Source of the DNA: DATCMH01 sp036563505
GTDB lineage: Bacteria > Pseudomonadota > Alphaproteobacteria > Rhizobiales > Beijerinckiaceae
Reading direction: 5' to 3'
DNA length: 55,264 nucleotides
NCBI GenBank assembly: GCA_036563505.1
Contig: DATCMH010000023.1
Location: 1-55,264, forward strand
Positions 43,491 through 50,912 of this stretch are shown piece by piece. Made by a program: the position numbers and the translations under genes. Every line of letters begins with the position of its first letter. Position 1 is the first letter of the stretch. The notes under the pieces were generated by a model. It worked only from the letters and a program-made list of their open reading frames with translations. It was not told the origin of the DNA and ran no database searches.

Positions 43491-43883
43491 TTGAGCCTCG
43501 GCGAGATCCGCAACTTCGACTACGCCGTCCTCCTCTGCGACCGGATGGAGGAGACGCGTGCGTTCTACCGCGACGTGATGCGCTTTCCGATCGAGACGGA
43601 TCGCCCGAACTGGGTGAGCTTTCGCGTCGGCGCCACGCTCCTGACCCTGCGGCCCCGCGGACGCTGGCCGGTCTGCGACGATGGCCCGTGGGTGGCGGGA
43701 TCGGCTGCGGTGCAGCTCGCCTTCCGCGTCCCGCCTCCGGCGGTCGACGTGTGCCACGCGGAGCTCGTTGCTCGAGGCGTGCCGATCCTGCGGGAGCCGA
43801 CCGACCTGCCCGACTGGCGTCACCGGACCCTGTTCTTCCGCGACCCCGAGGGCAACATCATCGAGGTCTACGCGGAGATCTGA
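43491..43883 (+). CDS. VOC family protein
   Basis: A 130-residue VOC protein with IRNFDYAVLLCDRMEETRAF followed by Tyr at the start and LFFRDPEGNIIEVYAEI at the end, the latter giving a probable Glu metal ligand. It starts at TTG 43491 with GGGGAGGG upstream. It converges on rpoH with a 59-base gap. Substrate unknown. Confidence 0.85.
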   Translation: MSLGEIRNFDYAVLLCDRMEETRAFYRDVMRFPIETDRPNWVSFRVGATLLTLRPRGRWPVCDDGPWVAGSAAVQLAFRVPPPAVDVCHAELVARGVPILREPTDLPDWRHRTLFFRDPEGNIIEVYAEI

Positions 43884-43942
43884 GCCGCTCCCGGCCGGAG
43901 CTGACGCGTCGCGGACAGCTCGGCCGAGGGCGGGGTGAGCGC

Positions 43943-44857
43943 CTACCCCCCGATCGCCGCCGGCTGACGGCCCGGCAGTGCCGCGCGCGGAGCCTCGCGG
44001 GCGGCGAGGTTCTTCTTCACCGCCTCCTGCACCTTCTCGAAGGCGCGCACCTCGATCTGGCGCACCCGCTCGCGGGAGACGCCGAACTCGGCCGACAGCT
44101 CTTCGAGGGTGATCGGATCCTCCGCGAGGCGGCGCGCCTCGAAGATGCGCCGCTCGCGGGGGTTGAGAACCGAGAGCGCATCGCGCAGCGCGCCCAAGCG
44201 GTTCTGACCCTCCTCCTCTGCGGCCAGAACCGATTCCTGGCTCGCGGAATCATCGACGAGCCAGTCCTGCCACTCGCCCTCGCCCTCCTCGCGCAGGGGC
44301 GCGTTGAGCGAGGCGTCGCCGCCCAGGCGCCGGTTCATGTCCACCACGTCCTGCTCGGTGACGCCGAGCTTCGTCGCGATGAGCTTGACCTGGTCGGGGC
44401 GAAGATCCCCCTCGTCCAGCGCGGAAATACGGCTCTTGGCCTTGCGCAGGTTGAAGAACAGCTTCTTCTGGTTCGCCGTGGTGCCCATCTTCACGAGCGA
44501 CCAGGAGCGCAGGATGTATTCCTGGATCGCCGCCTTGATCCACCACATGGCGTAGGTGGCCAGGCGAAAGCCCTTCTCGGGCTCGAAGCGCTTCACGGCC
44601 TGCATGAGGCCGACATTGCCCTCCGACACCACTTCAGAGATCGGCAGCCCGTAGCCGCGATAGCCCATGGCGATCTTCGCCACGAGGCGAAGATGCGACG
44701 TCACGAGCTTGTGGGCCGCTTGCGTGTCGCCATGCTCCCGCCAGCTCTTGGCGAGCATGTACTCTTCGCTCGGTTCCAGCATCGGGAACTTGCGAATCTC
44801 GTCGAGGTAGCGGGAGAGACCCCCTTCAGTCGCCAGCACGGGCAGCGCTGCAGCCAT
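43943..44857 (-). CDS. rpoH: RNA polymerase heat-shock sigma factor sigma-32
   Basis: A 304-residue sigma-70 family factor that directs transcription of chaperone and protease genes. Region 2 has ISEVVSEGNVGLMQAVKRFE and YAMWWIKAAIQEYILRSW; the RpoH box QKKLFFNLR (130-138) is diagnostic. Region 4 helix-turn-helix lies in ITLEELSAEFGVSRERVRQIE's area near residues 250-275. ATG 44857 has AAGGAG upstream. The leader is long (228 bases) and holds a TATACT -10-like hexamer at 44945-44940 without a good -35. Alphaproteobacteria often have two RpoH copies; only one is visible here. Confidence 0.96.
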   Translation of the reverse strand: MAAALPVLATEGGLSRYLDEIRKFPMLEPSEEYMLAKSWREHGDTQAAHKLVTSHLRLVAKIAMGYRGYGLPISEVVSEGNVGLMQAVKRFEPEKGFRLATYAMWWIKAAIQEYILRSWSLVKMGTTANQKKLFFNLRKAKSRISALDEGDLRPDQVKLIATKLGVTEQDVVDMNRRLGGDASLNAPLREEGEGEWQDWLVDDSASQESVLAAEEEGQNRLGALRDALSVLNPRERRIFEARRLAEDPITLEELSAEFGVSRERVRQIEVRAFEKVQEAVKKNLAAREAPRAALPGRQPAAIGG

Positions 44858-45085
44858 CGTCGTTCTCCTTCGGGCTCCCTCGGTGTGGAGAGGCGAGCCC
44901 CTCGCGGCCTCCGATCTCGGCCGGCCGCTCAAGCCTGCGAGTATACGCGGCGAAAGCTTGACCGAACAGAGGCCGCCCGATGCATGCGTGAACAGACACC
45001 TTCAACGCATCGGGCGCGGTTTGGTGTGCGCTGGCGCACCCCGTAAACCGGTGCGGCACGCCGTCGCGCCCCTTGTAATCCGGCC

Positions 45086-46075
45086 TTAGCGCAACGCTTG
45101 AAGCAGGTGGGCGAGATCGGAAGGCAGCGGGCTCGCGAAGCGCAAGGTCTCGCCCGTGCGCGGATGCGCGAAGCCGAGCACCGCGGCGTGCAGCGCCTGG
45201 CGGTTCAGGGTTGCGAGCGCCTCGCGCGCCGTGTCGGGCAGGCGCGCCGCCTTGGTCCGAAACCCCGCGCCGTAGGTGGCGTCGCCCAACAGCGGGTGGC
45301 CGAGATGGGCGAGGTGGACCCGGATCTGGTGGGTGCGCCCCGTCTCGAGCCGGCAGGCGACGAGGCTCGCCAGCGGCGCGTCGGCCCCGGCCCGAAGCGC
45401 CTCGATCACGGTGTAATGCGTAATGGCCTGGCGGCCGCGGTCGGCCGGCACCACCGCCATCTTCTCGCGGTTATGCGGGCTTCGCCCGAGGGACGCCTCG
45501 ATCGTACCGCGGGCCTCCCGGAACACGCCCCAGGTGAGCGCCTGATATTCCCGCTCCAGGGGCCCGGTGCGGCCGTGATCGGCGAACTGCGCCGAGAGCC
45601 CCTGATGGGCGGCGTCGTTCTTGGCGACGACGAGAAGGCCCGAGGTGTCCTTGTCGAGGCGATGCACGATGCCGGGCCGGCGCACGCCCCCGATGCCCGA
45701 GAGGCTCGCGCCGCAATGGGCGATGAGCGCGTTGACGAGCGTGCCGCTCTCGTGCCCCGCCGCCGGATGGACCACGAGCCCAGCGGGCTTGTCGATGACG
45801 ATGACGTCCTCGTCCTCGTAGATCACGTCGAGGGCGATGGACTCGCCGGCGGGCTCCGCGGGGGCGGGTGGCGGGACGAGCACCTCCGCAGCCGTGCCCG
45901 ATGCGACCTTCTCGGAGGGGTCGAGCACCGGGCGGCCTTCGACGCGCACCTGGCCCTCGCGGATGAGGGCCTGGAGACGGCTGCGCGACAGGTCCGGCAG
46001 CGCCCGCGCGAGCGCCCGGTCGAGGCGCTCGGGCGTCGCCGCATCGATGATAAGACGGTGCAGAACAGGCTCCAC
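45086..46075 (-). CDS. rluD: 23S rRNA pseudouridine synthase, RluD/RluA family
   Basis: A 329-residue pseudouridine synthase. An N-terminal S4 RNA-binding domain (about 13-60, RLDRALARALPDLSRSRLQA) precedes the catalytic domain with GIVHRLDKDTSGLLVVAKND, where Asp141 is the nucleophile, and RLETGRTHQIRVHLAHLGHP. RluD modifies helix 69 of 23S rRNA. GTG 46075 is favoured because GAGGGTG precedes it and it gives the normal N terminus; an ATG at 46138 is in frame. It lies upstream of rpoH on the same strand, with a 228-base gap. Confidence 0.92.
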   Translation of the reverse strand: MEPVLHRLIIDAATPERLDRALARALPDLSRSRLQALIREGQVRVEGRPVLDPSEKVASGTAAEVLVPPPAPAEPAGESIALDVIYEDEDVIVIDKPAGLVVHPAAGHESGTLVNALIAHCGASLSGIGGVRRPGIVHRLDKDTSGLLVVAKNDAAHQGLSAQFADHGRTGPLEREYQALTWGVFREARGTIEASLGRSPHNREKMAVVPADRGRQAITHYTVIEALRAGADAPLASLVACRLETGRTHQIRVHLAHLGHPLLGDATYGAGFRTKAARLPDTAREALATLNRQALHAAVLGFAHPRTGETLRFASPLPSDLAHLLQALR

Positions 46076-46146
46076 GAAGCACCCTCGGCTCGACGCCCGC
46101 GCCGGCGCTGTCGCTTGAGATTGGGACGCGCGCGGCATTTTGAGGC

Positions 46147-46174
46147 TTGCCGCTCCCGCCCGGGGTGATTATAC
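46147..46174 (+). promoter_or_regulatory. promoter of tRNA-Glu
   Basis: TTGCCG (46147-46152) and TTATAC (46169-46174) are spaced by 16 bases, 20 bases before the first tRNA base. This is a reasonable housekeeping-sigma promoter. It overlaps the extended 5' end of the divergent rluD frame. Confidence 0.6.
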
Positions 46175-46194
46175 GACCGTTCTTCGCCGCGAAA

Positions 46195-46270
46195 GCTCCC
46201 TTCGTCTAGCGGTCTAGGACGTCGCCCTCTCACGGCGAAAACAGGGGTTCGAGTCCCCTAGGGAGCGCCA
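46195..46270 (+). tRNA. tRNA-Glu (anticodon CTC)
   Basis: The 76-base sequence folds as a full cloverleaf. Acceptor arms GCTCCCT and AGGGAGC pair, followed by discriminator G and encoded CCA. The anticodon stem TCGCC/GGCGA holds the loop CTCTCAC, with anticodon CTC reading GAG codons. The T arm CAGGGGTTCGAGTCCCCT is standard. In a GC-rich genome GAG is the main Glu codon. Confidence 0.97.
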
Positions 46271-46478
46271 CGCATCACGGGCCGTGAGCCCCGTCGCGGC
46301 GCAGGCTTCGCTGACACATCTCCGATAATGCCAGCTCGAAGCTTTGCGCTCTGCCGTGAGCTCGTGGCCGCGCCGGCCGGCTGCCTTTCGCGCCCTCACT
46401 GTGGCGCTCGGATCACAGCGCCGAACAGGTCTTCGTGCCACACGCCCGTTCGCCGCAGGTGCGGCTGAAGGGGGCACG

Positions 46479-46865
46479 ATGAGTGTGATGAGGAAAGTGT
46501 TCGTCATGGCGGCTGCGCTCGGCGCGGCGGCCTTGAGCGTGGCGGGCTGCGCGAGCCGGCCTGAGGATGTGGCAGCCTCCTACGTGTCGCCGGTGCAATA
46601 TGCCGGCTATTCCTGCCGGCAGCTGGGCGAAGAGGCGCAGGCCGTGAGCAGCCGGGCGGCGATTGCCTCCGGGCAGCAGGAATCCAACCGGTCCCGCGAT
46701 GCGGCCGTCACCGCGGCCGCCGTCGTGGTGTTCTGGCCCGCCGCGTTCTTCGTCGGCGGCAACAACTCGAACACGGCGGAGCTCGCCCGTCTCAAGGGTC
46801 AGATGGAAGCGATCGAGTCCGCCTCGATCCAGAAGCGCTGCGGCATCAACTTCCGCCGCGGTTGA
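46479..46865 (+). CDS. small lipoprotein, Hyphomicrobiales-type
   Basis: A 128-residue predicted lipoprotein. The signal peptide ends in the lipobox SVAGC (Cys24). The mature part has YVSPVQYAGYSCRQLGEEAQ, a hydrophobic segment AAVVVFWPAAFFVGG and ELARLKGQMEAIESA, a pattern I associate with conserved lipoproteins of this order. GAAGGGGG precedes the ATG. No function known. An ATG three codons later is an alternative start. Confidence 0.85.
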   Translation: MSVMRKVFVMAAALGAAALSVAGCASRPEDVAASYVSPVQYAGYSCRQLGEEAQAVSSRAAIASGQQESNRSRDAAVTAAAVVVFWPAAFFVGGNNSNTAELARLKGQMEAIESASIQKRCGINFRRG

Positions 46866-47209
46866 GAATCAAGGCAGGGCGGCCTCGCGCTGCCCTGCCG
46901 CCCGGCGGTCAAGCCGAGGTTTCGACAAGAGAAAGCCCCGCTTGGCTGGAGCCAGCGGGGCCGAAGTCGTGGAGGTCGATGAGCCTCTTCTCGACGGCCC
47001 GTGTTTCAGCTTCGTGTCGCGGCGAACGCTGCGGGAGACAGGGCCGAACGCCTGCGGGCGGAGCGATGCGCGTCGGGCGCCGGGACCTCCCCAAGCCTCT
47101 AAGACTTACGGCCTAGTCCGCTTGATGTTGCTCTGAAAACGCCCTCTAACTGTCGGCCACGGTGCGCGAGACCAAGAGACAAGCACCGGCGACAGGGAGT
47201 CCCGCATCC
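46866..47209. other. 344-base intergenic region with an orphan terminator-like hairpin
   Basis: No credible protein gene is seen. At 46936-46960 the arms CCCCGCTTGGCT and AGCCAGCGGGG form a strong stem; read on the minus strand it is followed by CTTTCTCTTG, as an intrinsic terminator would be, though no gene on that strand ends here. The right part (47100-47160) is AT-richer and should hold the promoter of the TRAP operon. Confidence 0.55.
46931..46962 (-). terminator. orphan intrinsic terminator-like hairpin (minus strand)
   Basis: On the minus strand the stem GGCCCCGCTGGCT / AGCCAAGCGGGGC, with a short loop and one bulge, is followed by TTTCTCTT. No annotated gene ends here, so it may terminate a small RNA transcribed leftward from around 47.1 kb. 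It could also serve the plus-strand lipoprotein gene as a weak terminator. Confidence 0.45.
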
Positions 47210-48349
47210 ATGAGCAAAGAGACGAAGGGCGGCGCGGCCGCCTCGCGCCGTAAGTTCCTCGGCGGAGCGGCGATGGCCGCGGCCGGCGTCGCGGCGCCGA
47301 GCGTGGTCAAGGCGCAAGGGCCGATCACCATGCGCTGGCAGAGCACCTGGCCGGCGAAGGACATCTTCCACGAGTTCGCACAGGATTTCGCCAGGAAGGT
47401 CAACGACATGACCGGCGGCGACCTGCGCATCGAGGTGCTGCCGGCCGGCGCCGTGGTGCCGGCCTTCGGCCTGCTCGACGCGGTGTCGAAGGGCACCCTC
47501 GACGGCGGCCACGGCGTGCAGGTCTATCATTACGGCAAGCTGCCGGCCCTGGCGCTGTGGGGCTCCGGCCCGGGCTTCGCCATGGACGCCAACATGATGC
47601 TGGCCTGGCACAAGTATGGCGGGGGCAAGGAGCTCCTCGCCAAGGCTTACGCTTCGATCGACGCCAACGTCGTCTCGTTCCTGTACGGGCCGATGCCGAC
47701 CCAGCCACTCGGCTGGTTCAAGCGTCCCATCGCCAAGGCGGACGACCTCAAGGGTCTCAAGTTCCGCACGGTGGGCATCTCGATCGACGTGTTCCAAGGG
47801 CTCGGCGCGGCGGTCAACGCGCTGCCGGGCGGCGAGATCGTCTCGGCGATGGACCGCGGCCTCCTCGACGCGGCGGAGTTCAACAACGCCTCGTCCGACA
47901 AGGCCCTGGGCTTCGCCGACGTGTCCAAGGTCTGCATGCTGCAGAGCTATCACCAGAACGCCGAGGCCTTCGAGGTTCTCTTCAACAAGGCGAAGTTCGA
48001 CGCCTTGCCCGAGCGGATGCGGGCCGTGATCACCAACGCCGTCGAGGCGGCGTCGCAGGACATGGCCTGGAAGGCGATCGACCGCTACTCGAAGGACTAC
48101 GCCGAGCTGCAGTCGAAGGACAACGTCAAGTTCTACAAGACGCCTGACGCCGTCCTGAAGCGCCAGCTCGAGGTCTATGACGAAGTGGTCAAGAAGCGCG
48201 CCGCCGAGAACCCGATGTTCAAGGAGATCATGCAGTCGCAGATCGCCTTCGCCGAGCGGGCGACCCGCTGGGAGCAGGACACGGTGGTCAACCGGCGCAT
48301 GGCCTTCGATCACTACTTCGGCCAGAACGCGGCGGCCAAGAAGATCTAA
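47210..48349 (+). CDS. TRAP transporter substrate-binding protein (DctP family)
   Basis: A 379-residue periplasmic binding protein with a Tat signal (SRRKFLGGAAM at 12-22, cleavage near 35). Motifs include TMRWQSTWPAKDIFHEFAQD, FRTVGISIDVFQGLGAAVNA with the carboxylate-binding Arg of the family, and PGGEIVSAMDRGLLDAAEF. It belongs to the branch often labelled mannitol/chloroaromatic TRAP binding proteins, so the ligand is probably an organic acid. A terminator-like hairpin follows, then the two permease genes. Confidence 0.92.
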   Translation: MSKETKGGAAASRRKFLGGAAMAAAGVAAPSVVKAQGPITMRWQSTWPAKDIFHEFAQDFARKVNDMTGGDLRIEVLPAGAVVPAFGLLDAVSKGTLDGGHGVQVYHYGKLPALALWGSGPGFAMDANMMLAWHKYGGGKELLAKAYASIDANVVSFLYGPMPTQPLGWFKRPIAKADDLKGLKFRTVGISIDVFQGLGAAVNALPGGEIVSAMDRGLLDAAEFNNASSDKALGFADVSKVCMLQSYHQNAEAFEVLFNKAKFDALPERMRAVITNAVEAASQDMAWKAIDRYSKDYAELQSKDNVKFYKTPDAVLKRQLEVYDEVVKKRAAENPMFKEIMQSQIAFAERATRWEQDTVVNRRMAFDHYFGQNAAAKKI

Positions 48350-48366
48350 GCCTTGTTCGATGTCGG

Positions 48367-48398
48367 GGGCGGCGCCAGGGCGCCGCCCTCTATTGTTT
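48367..48398 (+). terminator. terminator-like hairpin between dctP and dctQ
   Basis: Perfect 9-base arms GGGCGGCGC and GCGCCGCCC with a 4-base loop are followed by TCTATTGTTT, 17 bases after the dctP stop. It probably acts as a partial terminator, giving more binding protein than permease. Confidence 0.7.
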
Positions 48399-48489
48399 CA
48401 AGAACGCGAGCGGGCCTGACCTCACGACGGTCCGGGGCGGCGCGGTCCAAAACCCTCTCCTCTTTCTCCGCGGAACCTCGGCGGGTCTC

Positions 48490-49158
48490 ATGACCGTCCA
48501 ACGCTTCCTTCATGCCGTCGACGCGGTGAGTACCTGGGTGGGCAAGGCGGCGGCCTGGCTCATCATCGGGCTCATGCTCCTCGTCTGCGTCGAGGTGTTC
48601 AAGCGCTACATGCTGAACATGCCGACCGCCTGGATCTTCGACGCCAGCAACATGTTCTACGGCACGCTGTTCATGCTGGCGGGGGCCTATACGCTCGCCC
48701 AGAACGCCCATGTGCGCGGCGATTTCCTCTACAGCTCGATGCGCCCGCGCACCCAGGCCGGGCTCGATCTCGTCCTCTACATCGTGTTCTTCCTGCCCGG
48801 CATCGCCGCGCTGGTCTATGCCGGCACGGACTACGCGGCCCTGTCCTGGCGCATCAACGAGCACTCGACGACGACCGCCGACGGGCCGCCGATCTATCAC
48901 TTCAAGACCGTGATCCCGATCGCGGGCGCGCTCATCCTGCTCCAAGGCCTCGCCGAGATCGTCCGGGCGGTGGTCTGCCTCAGAACCGGCGAATGGCCGA
49001 GCCGGCTCAAGGATGTCGCCGAAATGGACGTCGTCGAGGAGCAGCTCGCCGACAGCGACACCATCGATGAAGCCGACCGGAAAGCCGCGATCGAGCGAGC
49101 CCAGAAGATCGATGAGACCGCGCGCCAGCGCGGCATGGGGGGAGACCTGCAGACATGA
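48490..49158 (+). CDS. TRAP transporter small permease (DctQ)
   Basis: A 222-residue four-helix membrane subunit. Motifs include VGKAAAWLIIGLMLLVCVEV, the MFYGTLFMLAGAYTLAQNAH stretch and GDFLYSSMRPRTQ, typical of DctQ. The C-terminal tail (about 180-222) is long and charged. It overlaps the DctM gene by four bases. With DctM it forms the sodium- or proton-driven permease. Confidence 0.93.
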   Translation: MTVQRFLHAVDAVSTWVGKAAAWLIIGLMLLVCVEVFKRYMLNMPTAWIFDASNMFYGTLFMLAGAYTLAQNAHVRGDFLYSSMRPRTQAGLDLVLYIVFFLPGIAALVYAGTDYAALSWRINEHSTTTADGPPIYHFKTVIPIAGALILLQGLAEIVRAVVCLRTGEWPSRLKDVAEMDVVEEQLADSDTIDEADRKAAIERAQKIDETARQRGMGGDLQT

Positions 49159-50903
49159 GCGATCCGGCCCTCGGCCTGACCATGCTCGGGCTCATCGTGG
49201 TCGTGATCATGATGGGCTTCCCCACAGCGTTCACGCTGATGGGCCTGGGCATGTTCTTCGGCTTCTACGCCTATTACAATCCGGCCGAGGCCTGGAGCGA
49301 CAACAAGATCTTCGACCTCATGGTCCAGCGCACCTACGGCGCCATGACCAACGACGTGCTCATCTCGATCCCGCTCTTCGTCCTGATGGGCTACGTGATG
49401 GAGCGCGGCGCGCTCGTCGACAAGATGTTCTACGCCATCCAGCTGTCGTTCCGGCGCGTGCCGGCATCCCTTGCGGTGGCGAGCCTCATCGTGTGCACCT
49501 TCTGGGGCATCGCCTCGGGCCTCGTCGGCGCGGTGGTGGTACTCATGGGCGTCATCGCCTTCAACCCGATGCTGCGGGCGGGCTACGACGTGAAGCTGGC
49601 CGCGGGCGTCATCACCGCCGGCGGCACGCTCGGCATTCTGATCCCGCCCTCGGTGATGATCATCGTCTACGCCGCCGTGGCGGGGCAGTCGGTCGTGAAG
49701 CTCTATGCCGCGGCGATGTTCCCCGGCTTCTTCCTCGCCTTCCTCTACCTCGTCTACGTGGTGGGTTGGGCGCTCCTGAACCCGCGCATCGCGCCGCCGC
49801 TGCCGCCGGAGCAGAACCGGGTGCCCGTGCCGGCCTGGATGCGGAGTTTCCAGGCGGCCTACTCGCCCAACATGTTCGCGGGTCTCCTCAAGGCGCTGAC
49901 GAGCCCCGGCAAGGCGCAGGCGATCGAGGGCGAGGAGGGGCGGATCAGCTACCGCCAGATCCTGCGGCATCTGGGCTACGCCCTCGTGCCCCTGGCGCTG
50001 ACCACCGGCACCTTCGCCCTGATCTGGTGGTACGTCGTGATCTACCAGACGCGGCGGGCCGACGACAGCGCGCCCGAAGGATTGGAACAGCTCGGAGCAC
50101 CGCCCTCGGCAGCTCCGAGCGCTGCGGCCGACATCGGGCCGGCGACGAGCTTCTACGTCGTGTTCGGCGTGCTCGCCGCTCTCGCCGCCCTCATGCTCGT
50201 GCGCTACTACCGCCGCATGGACGCCGACCGGCTCGTGGTCGTGAAGCTGCTGACCGCCTCCGTCATGCCGCTCGGCATCCTCACTTTCATCGTGCTGGCG
50301 GTGATCCTGTTCGGCATCACCACCGCGACGGAATCCGCGGCGGTGGGCGCGGCGGGCGCCTTTCTGCTGGCCTTCTACGCCCGAACGCTCAACTGGAAGC
50401 GGACGAAGGAAGCGGTGTTCCTCACCGCCAAGACCACCTCGATGGTGTGCTGGCTCTTCGTCGGCTCAGCCCTGTTCTCGGGCGTTTTCGCGCTGCTCGG
50501 CGGTCAGGCGCTCGTCGAGCAGTGGGTTCTCTCGATGAACCTCAGCCCCGTCCAGTTCATGATCCTGTCGCAGGCGATCATCTTCGTCCTCGGCTGGCCG
50601 CTCGAATGGACGGAGATCATCATCATCTTCGTGCCGATCTTCCTGCCGCTCCTGAAACATTTCGGCATCGATCCGATCCTCTGGGGCGTGCTCGTGTTCG
50701 TGAACCTGCAGGCGGCGTTCCTCTCGCCGCCCGTAGCGATGTCGGCCTTCTACCTGAAAGGGGTCTCGCCCTCCCACGTGACGATCAACCAGATCTTCGC
50801 CGGCATGATGCCCTACATGCTGATCGTGATCGTCTGCATGATCTTCCTGTACATCTGGCCGGGGCTCACGCTGTGGCTGCCGCAATACCTTTACGGGGGC
50901 TGA
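49155..50903 (+). CDS. TRAP transporter large permease (DctM)
   Basis: A 582-residue transporter of the ion-transporter superfamily. Features: PTAFTLMGLGMFFGFYAYY, NDVLISIPLFVLMGYVMERG, the GILIPPSVMIIVYAAVAGQS signature and LEWTEIIIIFVPIFLPLLKH. It is about 150 residues longer than the usual DctM because of a central insert (about 215-345) containing an extra cytoplasmic stretch and two hydrophobic segments, as in the long DctM group paired with this binding-protein class. It moves the ligand inward using an ion gradient. Confidence 0.94.
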   Translation: MSDPALGLTMLGLIVVVIMMGFPTAFTLMGLGMFFGFYAYYNPAEAWSDNKIFDLMVQRTYGAMTNDVLISIPLFVLMGYVMERGALVDKMFYAIQLSFRRVPASLAVASLIVCTFWGIASGLVGAVVVLMGVIAFNPMLRAGYDVKLAAGVITAGGTLGILIPPSVMIIVYAAVAGQSVVKLYAAAMFPGFFLAFLYLVYVVGWALLNPRIAPPLPPEQNRVPVPAWMRSFQAAYSPNMFAGLLKALTSPGKAQAIEGEEGRISYRQILRHLGYALVPLALTTGTFALIWWYVVIYQTRRADDSAPEGLEQLGAPPSAAPSAAADIGPATSFYVVFGVLAALAALMLVRYYRRMDADRLVVVKLLTASVMPLGILTFIVLAVILFGITTATESAAVGAAGAFLLAFYARTLNWKRTKEAVFLTAKTTSMVCWLFVGSALFSGVFALLGGQALVEQWVLSMNLSPVQFMILSQAIIFVLGWPLEWTEIIIIFVPIFLPLLKHFGIDPILWGVLVFVNLQAAFLSPPVAMSAFYLKGVSPSHVTINQIFAGMMPYMLIVIVCMIFLYIWPGLTLWLPQYLYGG

Positions 50904-50912
50904 TCGGGGCGC

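Noticed and set aside
44940..44945. Housekeeping promoter for rpoH from TATACT on the minus strand
   Set aside because: No acceptable -35 hexamer at 16-18 bases; kept only as a remark in the rpoH entry.
46344..46478. Upstream extension of the lipoprotein gene at 46479
   Set aside because: The extension would bury the signal peptide and lacks a ribosome site; GAAGGGGG precedes ATG 46479.
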